A stretch of DNA of 52,010 bases from an uncultured SAR324 cluster bacterium. Lineage in GTDB: Bacteria; SAR324; NAC60-12. The stretch lies in contig CACIWU010000005.1 of the NCBI GenBank assembly GCA_902590435.1, positions 1-52,010 of the forward strand, written 5' to 3'. Every line of letters starts with the position of its first letter. The first letter of the stretch is position 1. A program made the translations under genes and the position numbers. Of the stretch, positions 27,170 to 35,429 are shown piece after piece. Under the pieces are notes generated by a model. That model was not told the origin of the DNA, made no database searches, and worked only from the letters and a program-made list of their open reading frames with translations.

Positions 27170-29074
27170 ATGAGTAAAAAAATAAAGCAAAAGTCGGAGA
27201 TTCATGAGTACCAAGCAGAGATGCAAAAGCTTTTGGAAATTTTGGTCCATTCTCTTTATACAGAGAGAGAAATATTTTTACGTGAGCTTGTTTCAAATGC
27301 TTCAGATGCATTAAGTAAGGTCCAACTTATTACCTTAACTGAGAAAAAAGTTCTAGATAAAGATACAGATTTACAAATCAAAATATCTTACGACGAAGAG
27401 AAAAGACATATTGTAATTGAGGATTCTGGTTGTGGAATGAGTAAGGATGAGTTGCTAGAAAATTTGGGAACAATAGCTAATTCAGGGACACTTAAATTCT
27501 TGCAGCAAGCTCAATCTGAAAATAAATCTGCCGAAAACCTAATAGGTCAGTTTGGTGTTGGTTTTTATTCTGCTTTTATGGTAGCTGATCGCGTTGAGTT
27601 GATCAGTCGCTCTTGGCATGATGATTCTAAAGCATGGCAATGGTCATCGGATGGAGGAGGACAGTATGAGATTAGTCCAGTTGATTATAAAAAACGAGGT
27701 ACACGTGTAACTGTATTTCTAAAAGAAGATGCTAAAGAATTTTGTAATGATTTCAGAATTGAATCAATAATAAAAAAATATTCAAATTACCTTCCATACC
27801 CGGTAAAGATAAAAGATAAAATAGTTAATCAGGTAAAAGCTATTTGGACACAATCTAAGTCTGAAATAAAACCAGATGAGTACAAAGAATTCTATAAGCA
27901 AATTTCTCAATCCCAAACAGATCCTCTTCATCACTTGCACTTTAATATCGATGCTCCCATCCAATATTATGCTCTACTTTATTTGCCTGAATCAGTTGGT
28001 AATGAGGTGCTATATTCCAGAGAAAGCAAAAACGTAGCTTTGTATGCCCAGAAAATATTGATCCAATCAGATAATACCAATTTGTTGCCTCCATATTTGA
28101 GGTTTGTACAAGGGATTGTAGATTCAGAAGATATTCCATTGAATGTTTCTAGAGAGAGTATTCAAAAAAACGCATTGATAGAAAAAATCAAAAGTAGTTT
28201 AACGTTGCGAGTTTTGAAAGAATTACAGTTTTTAGCAGATCAGAATGTAGATAAATTTAGAAAAATTTGGGAACCATACGGTACAATGATAAAAGAAGGG
28301 ATTTCTTCAGATTTTAAGAACAAAGGGAGATTGATGGAGTTGTTAAGATTTAATTCTTCTGTATCTGAGGATTCTACTCCCGATGTTTCTCTTAAAGACT
28401 ATAAAAGTAGAATGCGTGAAGGACAAAATGATATTTTTTATGTTACAGGAGGATCACGAGAAGCGATTTTGCACAATCCAAATCTAGAATATTTTCGTAA
28501 ACAGAATTTAGAGGTTTTGTTTATGACTGATCAAATAGATGATTTTATGGTCACAGATTTGAGAGAATATGACGGTAAAAAATTAAAAAATATTTCTCAG
28601 GAAGATATAGAAGGTATTAACGAAAATGATATTTCTAATGCTGAATCTCCTCTAACAAAAGAAGAGAAGAATGATATGTTGTCCTTTTTCGAGAATCAAT
28701 TGAAGGATCGAGTTAGTTCAGTTTCAGATTCAAAACGTCTTGTTGATAGTCCTTGTTCTTTGGTTACACCTAAAGATGGTATGACTGCACAAATGGAAAA
28801 GATGATGAAGGTGATGGATCAGAAATTTAAAGGGGAAAAAAGAAATTTGGAAGTAAATCTGAATCATCCAATTATTCAAAATCTTTCAGAAATACTTCAA
28901 AAAGATAAAAATAATTCTTTTCTTAAAGATTCCGTGGAACAATTATACGAAAACTCTTTGTTAGTTGAAGGGTTGCTGGATAACCCAGTTAGGATTTTAT
29001 CTAGATTTCAAAATTTTATGGTTTCTGCTAGTTCGTATGAATTGGAGAAATTTTCGAAAAATTCGAAAAAATAA
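27170..29074 (+). CDS. htpG: Hsp90-family chaperone HtpG
   Basis: LVHSLYTEREIFLRELVSNASDALSKV; GTIANSGTLKFL; LIGQFGVGFYSAFMVADRV; GIVDSEDIPLNVSRE. Confidence 0.97.
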   Translation: MSKKIKQKSEIHEYQAEMQKLLEILVHSLYTEREIFLRELVSNASDALSKVQLITLTEKKVLDKDTDLQIKISYDEEKRHIVIEDSGCGMSKDELLENLGTIANSGTLKFLQQAQSENKSAENLIGQFGVGFYSAFMVADRVELISRSWHDDSKAWQWSSDGGGQYEISPVDYKKRGTRVTVFLKEDAKEFCNDFRIESIIKKYSNYLPYPVKIKDKIVNQVKAIWTQSKSEIKPDEYKEFYKQISQSQTDPLHHLHFNIDAPIQYYALLYLPESVGNEVLYSRESKNVALYAQKILIQSDNTNLLPPYLRFVQGIVDSEDIPLNVSRESIQKNALIEKIKSSLTLRVLKELQFLADQNVDKFRKIWEPYGTMIKEGISSDFKNKGRLMELLRFNSSVSEDSTPDVSLKDYKSRMREGQNDIFYVTGGSREAILHNPNLEYFRKQNLEVLFMTDQIDDFMVTDLREYDGKKLKNISQEDIEGINENDISNAESPLTKEEKNDMLSFFENQLKDRVSSVSDSKRLVDSPCSLVTPKDGMTAQMEKMMKVMDQKFKGEKRNLEVNLNHPIIQNLSEILQKDKNNSFLKDSVEQLYENSLLVEGLLDNPVRILSRFQNFMVSASSYELEKFSKNSKK

Positions 29075-29122
29075 AAAATTTGGAGAAAAAATTAAAATAA
29101 ATTTAAGGGTCTAGATAATTCC

Positions 29123-29605
29123 TTAATTACACAAAGTTTCGTTGGAAATTTCTTCTTCAATCTTCATGATATTTTTTTCATATTCTCGAAGGGCAGTTTC
29201 AATTTGAATTGAGTATTGACGAAGTTCATTAAGTCGGTTAATGTAGTTTTTATTAGCCTCTTTATGCAAATAAAAATAATTGGGATTTTGTGGCTCTTTT
29301 TCCAACAATTCTTCGCAATCATCTGATAAAACAGCTAGGTCTTCTTTAATTGAGATAATTTGAAAAGTATCAGTTTCTCTGTAAGATAAAATTAGACTAG
29401 AATTATCAGAATTACCGTCATTATTTTTGCTGTGATCCTTCATATAAGTAGAAATTTCTTTCAAAATTTTATTGTAACGTTCTACCATAATTTCACAATC
29501 TTTGCGAAACATGAGAATATCATTTGGTAACTTGTAGAAAATTTTTCCCAAAGATACTCTAAGATAGTGTAAGAATATATGATTAATTGTGCTAATCAAA
29601 GTCAT
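29123..29605 (-). CDS. hypothetical protein, coiled-coil-like
   Basis: 160-aa open frame between htpG and yicC, charged, no recognised motif. Confidence 0.5.
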   Translation of the reverse strand: MTLISTINHIFLHYLRVSLGKIFYKLPNDILMFRKDCEIMVERYNKILKEISTYMKDHSKNNDGNSDNSSLILSYRETDTFQIISIKEDLAVLSDDCEELLEKEPQNPNYFYLHKEANKNYINRLNELRQYSIQIETALREYEKNIMKIEEEISNETLCN

Positions 29606-29715
29606 GGTTTTATTATTTATTTATTTATTTACAAGTAAAATAGCCTTATTAAAAAGCATTGTCAATTCTAGAAAAGGCAATCAAAGAAAATTCACAAATT
29701 GATCCGGGTAAAAAT

Positions 29716-30585
29716 ATGGCGATTTCTATGACAGGTTTTGGTGCGGCAGAATTTGAATGGGACGCTTGGTCTTGTCAAGTAGAAATTCGTGCTGTTAATC
29801 AACGATTTCTAGATGTGAAGTGTCGACTTCCTTTAGGTTTTCAGAAATTAGAATCAGATATAAAAAAACAGATAAAGTTAACTTGTTCTCGAGGAAAAAT
29901 AGATTGTTTTATAAGATTAGAAAAAACTATTGAATCTGAGGGAATGCAAATAAATCATGATCGAGCAAAACAATTCAGTGATATTTTAAAAGAATTTGAA
30001 GGATTGTCGGGAATAAATATTAATCTAGAAGCGAGAAGTTTGGCCAGCATGAATGTCATTGAAGATAACAAAAAAGCTGATCATCCTGTAGAATGTGAAA
30101 AATTAATTAAAAAAACATTATTAAAAGCGCTGAAGGAGTTAAAAAAAATGAAGATTAGTGAAGGTGAGGCTATGCAAAAAGATATTATCGTGCGATTATC
30201 TTTGTGTGGAGAACTTATCCAATCAATTGAAAAACTTTCTCTAGAGGAACCTCGATTATACAAAGAGAGGTTATATGCTCGTCTTTCAGATTTGAACTTA
30301 GATTCAAAAATAAATCCAGAAAGATTAGAACAAGAAATTGTTTTGTATGCAGAAAAACTTGATATTAGTGAAGAATTACTTCGCTTTAAAACTCATTTGA
30401 AGCATATGGATGAAATTTTTTCTCAACGTGAAGTTGGGAAAAAAGCGGAGTTCTTAATTCAAGAATTAAATAGAGAGGTAAATACAATCTCATCTAAAAG
30501 TAATCAAGCTGAGATAAGTCAAGGAACTGTTGAAATTAAAAGCGAGCTAGAGAAAATCAGGGAACAATTACAAAATATCGAATAG
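29716..30585 (+). CDS. yicC: YicC family endoribonuclease-like protein
   Basis: AISMTGFGAAEFEWDAWSCQVEIRAVNQRFLDVKCRLP; C-terminal LIQELNREVNTISSKSNQAEISQGTVEIKSELEKIREQLQNIE. ORF opens at TTG 29659; ATG 29716 fits the family N-terminus. Confidence 0.93.
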   Translation: MAISMTGFGAAEFEWDAWSCQVEIRAVNQRFLDVKCRLPLGFQKLESDIKKQIKLTCSRGKIDCFIRLEKTIESEGMQINHDRAKQFSDILKEFEGLSGININLEARSLASMNVIEDNKKADHPVECEKLIKKTLLKALKELKKMKISEGEAMQKDIIVRLSLCGELIQSIEKLSLEEPRLYKERLYARLSDLNLDSKINPERLEQEIVLYAEKLDISEELLRFKTHLKHMDEIFSQREVGKKAEFLIQELNREVNTISSKSNQAEISQGTVEIKSELEKIREQLQNIE

Positions 30586-30592
30586 TATTTTC

Positions 30593-31147
30593 ATGAAAAT
30601 AACACTATCTGGTAGTCCTGGTTCTGGTAAATCCACATTAAGAATAATGCTAGCGGAACATTATGGACTATCAACTAAATGTACCGGAGATTTTATGAGA
30701 GGACTATCAAGTGAACAAGGTTTCAATGATATTACTCAATTTCTGGTTGATTATGTTTCTCAGCATCCTGAAGTGGATCAACGTGTTGATGAAGAACAGA
30801 GAAAATTTGGCAAACAAAATGATAATTTTGTTCTTGATGCACATTTAGGTTTTTACTTTGTTCCAGACTCGATTCGTATCGGTCTAGTATGTGAATTGGA
30901 AGAAGCATCAAATAGAATTCTAAAGGATGTAACTAGAACGAATGAAAGTGCGAAGAATATTAGAGATAGTATTTTTGCTAGTAAAAAAAGAATGGATACT
31001 ATGCAGAAAAATTTTTATAAACTTTACAAAATTGATATTAATGATCCTTCAAATTTTGATTTACTGTTGGATACTACTAAATTGTCTTCATCAGAAGTTT
31101 TCAAAAGGGTTTCATCATTCATTGACGAAAAAATTAAAAAAATTTGA
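30593..31147 (+). CDS. P-loop nucleotide kinase, archaeal-type cytidylate kinase-like
   Basis: MKITLSGSPGSGKSTLRIMLAEHYGLSTKCTGDFMR; dispersed EVDQRVDEEQ and FVLDAHLGFYFVPDSIRIGL. Confidence 0.75.
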   Translation: MKITLSGSPGSGKSTLRIMLAEHYGLSTKCTGDFMRGLSSEQGFNDITQFLVDYVSQHPEVDQRVDEEQRKFGKQNDNFVLDAHLGFYFVPDSIRIGLVCELEEASNRILKDVTRTNESAKNIRDSIFASKKRMDTMQKNFYKLYKIDINDPSNFDLLLDTTKLSSSEVFKRVSSFIDEKIKKI

Positions 31148-31220
31148 TTGAATAATAAAATAACATTTAACTTATTTTTTCAAAATTTAACATGGTCTAC
31201 TCTAAATTTTAATATATTTT

Positions 31221-31297
31221 GCACCAGTAGCTCAACTGGATAGAGCAACTGACTTCTAATCAGTAGGTTATAGGTTCAAGTCCTATCTGGTGCGCCA
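31221..31297 (+). tRNA. tRNA-Arg (anticodon TCT), CCA encoded
   Basis: gcaccag/ctggtgc acceptor stem, actga-cttctaa-tcagt anticodon arm, ataggttcaagtcctat T-arm, gCCA end. Confidence 0.95.
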
Positions 31298-31303
31298 CCT
31301 TTA

Positions 31304-31549
31304 GCAACGGATTGTAGTTTTTTGAACACTTAAGGGAGCATCATTGGTGTCCACATAGGTGTCCATCGATCCAGAGTTATTACTATTTTTATCAAACCAT
31401 TTTAGACCTTTTATTTCTCCTTCCTTTACTAAATTGTATCTTAGAAAAGCGATATATGTTTTGTCCCCTGATATCTGTTTGAATGTGTAGTGATCGTTAC
31501 CTGCAAGTTTTAGGTTTTTGATTGCACAATAATGCAGACAATATTAATA
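31304..31549 (-). pseudogene. open frame without good start, possible gene remnant next to the tRNA
   Basis: Manual translation of minus strand: YCLHYCAIKNLKLAGNDHYTFKQISGDKTYIAFLRYNLVKEGEIKGLKWFDKNSNNSGSMDTYVDTNDAPLSVQKTTIRC*; only internal ATG is late. Confidence 0.3.
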
Positions 31550-31623
31550 CTTGATTTAAGATAAAAAATGGTTTTATATTGTTGAACTTTTCTAATTTTT
31601 TTAATTTGAAGGAGAATTAGGTT

Positions 31624-32400
31624 ATGCTTAAAAAAAGAATTTGGGAAATCCTTGAAATCAGTAAGGAAAACGATAATAATAGCAAATACTTTGACTATTT
31701 TATTTCTATATTAATATCTTTAAACGTTTTTGCAATAATACTTGAAACTGAAAAGACGTTAGCTTCTGAGTACAAATCTTTTTTTAATTATTTTGAGTTA
31801 TTTTCAATATTTATCTTCAGTATAGAATATTTGCTAAGGATATGGTCATGCGTTTCGGCGGAATTATATAAAAATCCTTTGACAGGAAGAATTAAATATT
31901 TTTTTTCACCTTTGGCCATCATTGACCTTATATCAATTGCTCCTTTCTTCATAGCATATTTTGTTGTTGATGCAAGAATACTTAGGATTTTAAGACTTTT
32001 AAGAATATTTAGAATTACCAAGCATATTCGTTATTCAAAAACCTTCCAAATTATTGTAATCACAATCGATAAGAAAAAAGAAGAGTTATTGTCTGCGTTG
32101 GTACTGATGTTATGTCTCTTACTGATTTGCTCAACTGGTGTTTATTTTGCTGAAAATGAAGCTCAACCGTACAAGTTTTCCAGTATAATTTCCTCAATGT
32201 GGTGGGCAGTTGCTACTTTGACTACGGTGGGATACGGAGATATTTTTCCTATAACTACTATGGGCAAATTGTTCGGTTCAATTTCAGCAATTTTTGGAGT
32301 GGGTCTTTTTGCAATTCCTGCAGGTATTTTAGCTTCTGGTTTCACTGCTGATATTGAAGTAAAATATAAGAATTGTCCGCATTGCGGTGAAAAAATATAG
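31624..32400 (+). CDS. voltage-gated potassium channel (6TM)
   Basis: S4-like DARILRILRLLRIFRITKHIR and selectivity filter TLTTVGYGDIFP; C-terminal CPHCGEKI. Confidence 0.93.
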   Translation: MLKKRIWEILEISKENDNNSKYFDYFISILISLNVFAIILETEKTLASEYKSFFNYFELFSIFIFSIEYLLRIWSCVSAELYKNPLTGRIKYFFSPLAIIDLISIAPFFIAYFVVDARILRILRLLRIFRITKHIRYSKTFQIIVITIDKKKEELLSALVLMLCLLLICSTGVYFAENEAQPYKFSSIISSMWWAVATLTTVGYGDIFPITTMGKLFGSISAIFGVGLFAIPAGILASGFTADIEVKYKNCPHCGEKI

Positions 32401-33697
32401 GGTACTTTCTAATCTTCATAAAAAATACGAAATGACTTTTCAAATAATTCACTTTTTAACAGATTTATTAAAAGATCCTATAATTCAATTAGGATTCAAA
32501 GAGGTAATAGCAAGAGAATTAGTTCGTGGGATTCTAATATTATTTATTCTTTTACTAAGTTTGTTTGTGTACAAAATTACACAGGGTCCATTTATTAAAT
32601 ATTTAGAAAAATTATCTACTAATACTAACATGCAATGGGATAATTATTTAGTAGAAAGAAGAGTTTTTCATCGCCTCCTTAATTTCATACCACTAATTTT
32701 AATTTACATATTAATTCCACCAGTTTTAGCTAAAACAAATTTTTTAACTTTTAGCCAATCATTAATAAATGCTTTGTTCATTATACTCGCAATGATGACA
32801 TTGGATGCTTTTTTAAATGCAGTTTTGGATATTTATGCCAAAACTTCAATATCAAAGGAAATTTCCATAAGACCTTTTGTACAGGTATTTAAATTGGTTC
32901 TTTATTTTGTGACGGTTATTTTATTGTTGTCATTAATATTACAAAAAACCCCATTATATTTTCTAAGTGGTTTAGGTGCATTAACAGCAGTACTAATGTT
33001 TGTTTTTAAAGATGTTCTTATGGGATTTGTAGCTGGGATTCAGTTAATTGCAAATAAGATGGTTGCTCCTAAGGATTGGATAGAAATGCCAAAATACGGA
33101 GCTGATGGTGATGTAATTGAAATAACTCTAACTACTGTAAAAGTAAAAAACTTTGATAACACAATTACAACTATCCCTACTTATGCCCTTATCAATGAGT
33201 CATTTAAAAATTGGCGCAATATGAGTTTGTCGGGAGGTAGACGTATAAAAAGATATGTAAATATTGATATTAGCAGCATCAAATTTTGTAATAATGAAAT
33301 GTTAGAAAAATTCAGAAGGGTTCAATTAATTAGTGGTGTCATAATGGAAAGGCAAGAAGAAATTAAGTTATATAATGAAAAACAAAGTGTTGATGAAAGT
33401 ACATTAGTGAATGGTCGTAGATTAACCAACATAGGTATTTTTAGAACTTATGTTGAGGAATATCTTAAGCAACACCCAATGATTCATAATGAAATGACTT
33501 TTCTGGTACGTCAATTATCTCCACGAGAAAATGGACTGCCAATTGAAATCTATGTTTTTTGCACAGATACAAACTGGGCAAATTATGAAAAAGTACAAGC
33601 AGATATCTTTGATCATATTTTGGCTGTTGTGCCAGAATTTGAATTAAGAGTATTTCAGGAACCTACAGGCTCTGATTTTCAAAGTCTTTCAAAATAA
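32387..33697 (+). CDS. MscS-family mechanosensitive channel (YbdG/MscM-like)
   Basis: FKDVLMGFVAGIQLIANKMVAPKDWIEMPKYGADGDVIEITLTTVKVKNFDNTITTIPTYAL; C-terminal FLVRQLSPRENGLPIEIYVFCTDTNWANYEKVQADIFDHILAVVPEFELRVFQEPTGSDF. GTG start overlapping the channel gene by 14 nt. Confidence 0.92.
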   Translation: MKKYRVLSNLHKKYEMTFQIIHFLTDLLKDPIIQLGFKEVIARELVRGILILFILLLSLFVYKITQGPFIKYLEKLSTNTNMQWDNYLVERRVFHRLLNFIPLILIYILIPPVLAKTNFLTFSQSLINALFIILAMMTLDAFLNAVLDIYAKTSISKEISIRPFVQVFKLVLYFVTVILLLSLILQKTPLYFLSGLGALTAVLMFVFKDVLMGFVAGIQLIANKMVAPKDWIEMPKYGADGDVIEITLTTVKVKNFDNTITTIPTYALINESFKNWRNMSLSGGRRIKRYVNIDISSIKFCNNEMLEKFRRVQLISGVIMERQEEIKLYNEKQSVDESTLVNGRRLTNIGIFRTYVEEYLKQHPMIHNEMTFLVRQLSPRENGLPIEIYVFCTDTNWANYEKVQADIFDHILAVVPEFELRVFQEPTGSDFQSLSK

Positions 33698-33813
33698 TAT
33701 TTATAATTAAGAAAAAACTAATGATTATAGATTATAAATCATATTTTTGACGGATTTGATTAAATTCTAAAAAGTTCCAAAATCTGAAACCCCACATTAA
33801 TAGTAAAAATTTT

Positions 33814-34059
33814 ATGGAAAATTTAATTCAACAATTGACTGACAACCCAATTCTTCTGGTAATAACTATAGTGCTTGTATCTGTTGCAGTTTACACGCTG
33901 GTGGAGCGACTGTTAAAGCCGGCATTGTTTCTATTGGTACTGTTTGCGGTCTATATCGGTTATCTAGTTATGACTGAACAAGAGCTACCCCAAGAACTTC
34001 AAAAAGGGGAGGAGTTTATTGAAGAAGTAGTTGAAAGGACTAAAACAGTTAAGGAATAG
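33814..34059 (+). CDS. small membrane protein, unknown function
   Basis: 81 aa with hydrophobic segments ILLVITIVLVSVAVY and ALFLLVLFAVYIGYLV and an acidic tail. Confidence 0.65.
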   Translation: MENLIQQLTDNPILLVITIVLVSVAVYTLVERLLKPALFLLVLFAVYIGYLVMTEQELPQELQKGEEFIEEVVERTKTVKE

Positions 34060-34143
34060 AACCTCTTAAAAAATAGGTGTCCATAAAATGAGTTTTGTAT
34101 GTATGCACAAAAAGATGAAGAAATGATGTTAAATTTATTAATT

Positions 34144-34265
34144 CCACCATTAACTAGCTGATTTTATTAGCTTGTATAAATACTTATATTCAGCAGGTTA
34201 TATGTCCAAGTACTATATTTTTAGCCTAATTATTCTAAGTGGTGCAGATTATAGGACACTTAAGG
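34144..34265 (+). other. degenerate tRNA-Arg-like sequence plus downstream flank
   Basis: cagcaggttatatgtccaagtactat (34191-34216) matches 22 of 26 nt of tRNA-Arg 31261-31286, followed by tggtgc and exact acacttaagg as downstream of the intact tRNA. Confidence 0.45.
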
Positions 34266-34378
34266 ATATTACTTTGTACTTTATATTTTTTAAGTAACTT
34301 TTCTATTTGAGAATATAATATTGCTATTTATTGTAAATTAATGACGCTTTTGATTTTAAAAAAATGTATAGTTTGTAA

Positions 34379-35290
34379 TCATTCATTCCTTTTGTCTTTA
34401 TACTGCTTATTCATCCTTCTTTTTTTCTGTTCAAAATTTGAATTCTGAGGTTCTGCTTTATAGCACCCCATAAAAAAGGGATAATCAATTGTCGCATGAT
34501 AGTGATAATCACCATCATGGGAATGTCCATTACAATTGTCTATAGCTGGCATGTGTTTCTTTCGATCAGCTAAGCCAAAAATTTTAAAACCATCAAATGA
34601 CCACCCAATCTGATTTAATGGATTTACTCCTAATGCATTACCTTTACTATTTTTTATGCACATTGGAGAAAAGTGATAATGATACATCCCTTGTGGATCA
34701 GCGTGAGAAGAACATTCATCTACAACTCGATTATATGGTGCAATCTTATCTTGCGAATCATATGGACCAGCAATAACGACACCATTCAAAGCTATTCCAA
34801 TTTCTTGAGTTTTTTCTGTAATTTTGTAAGGCACTTCTAGTAATTTAGGATTTTTAGGTATATAAAAACTATAATTTTTTGGTGTTGCCTCATTTGGATT
34901 TGTTCGAGTTAACACATGTTTCGGAATATTGTTTGTTTCGAAAATTAAGAAGTTTTCGTTCTCTGTAATATTAAGTCTACTATCAACAACATTATAGACG
35001 GTACCTTTTGCCATTCGAGGCCAAAGGCCTTCTGTTTTTTTCTGAATTTCTTCTACTGTTCCAGAAAGATTTGCTGCCGTTTCATATTGTTCTTCTGTCC
35101 CATTATTTACATCAAATGAATGATCTCCTAAATTTTGAATATCATTTTTTGTTAAAAGTTTATATTCGCTTTTTCCTCCATGACCATGACCATGACCTCC
35201 GTGCTTCCCTTTTCTGTGTCCTTTAGGTCCACAACTAGTTAAACCTAGTATAATTACAATTATGAAAATTATTTTAAATAAATGCTTCAT
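34379..35290 (-). CDS. YHYH-domain lipoprotein with His/Gly-rich N-terminus
   Basis: Lipobox GLTSC; HGGHGHGHGG; DPQGMYHYHFSPMC and NGHSHDGDYHYHATIDYPFFMGCY. Confidence 0.85.
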   Translation of the reverse strand: MKHLFKIIFIIVIILGLTSCGPKGHRKGKHGGHGHGHGGKSEYKLLTKNDIQNLGDHSFDVNNGTEEQYETAANLSGTVEEIQKKTEGLWPRMAKGTVYNVVDSRLNITENENFLIFETNNIPKHVLTRTNPNEATPKNYSFYIPKNPKLLEVPYKITEKTQEIGIALNGVVIAGPYDSQDKIAPYNRVVDECSSHADPQGMYHYHFSPMCIKNSKGNALGVNPLNQIGWSFDGFKIFGLADRKKHMPAIDNCNGHSHDGDYHYHATIDYPFFMGCYKAEPQNSNFEQKKRRMNKQYKDKRNE

Positions 35291-35429
35291 ATTTTCTCTT
35301 AAATTTAAAGATAAATTTTGTTTATAAGATAATCTTAAAATTAAAAAAATGATTTTAAGATTATTTTACGTTCTAGACTATGTTAAAAATAATGTAATTA
35401 TTTAAAATTATTAATTTATAAAATTTATT

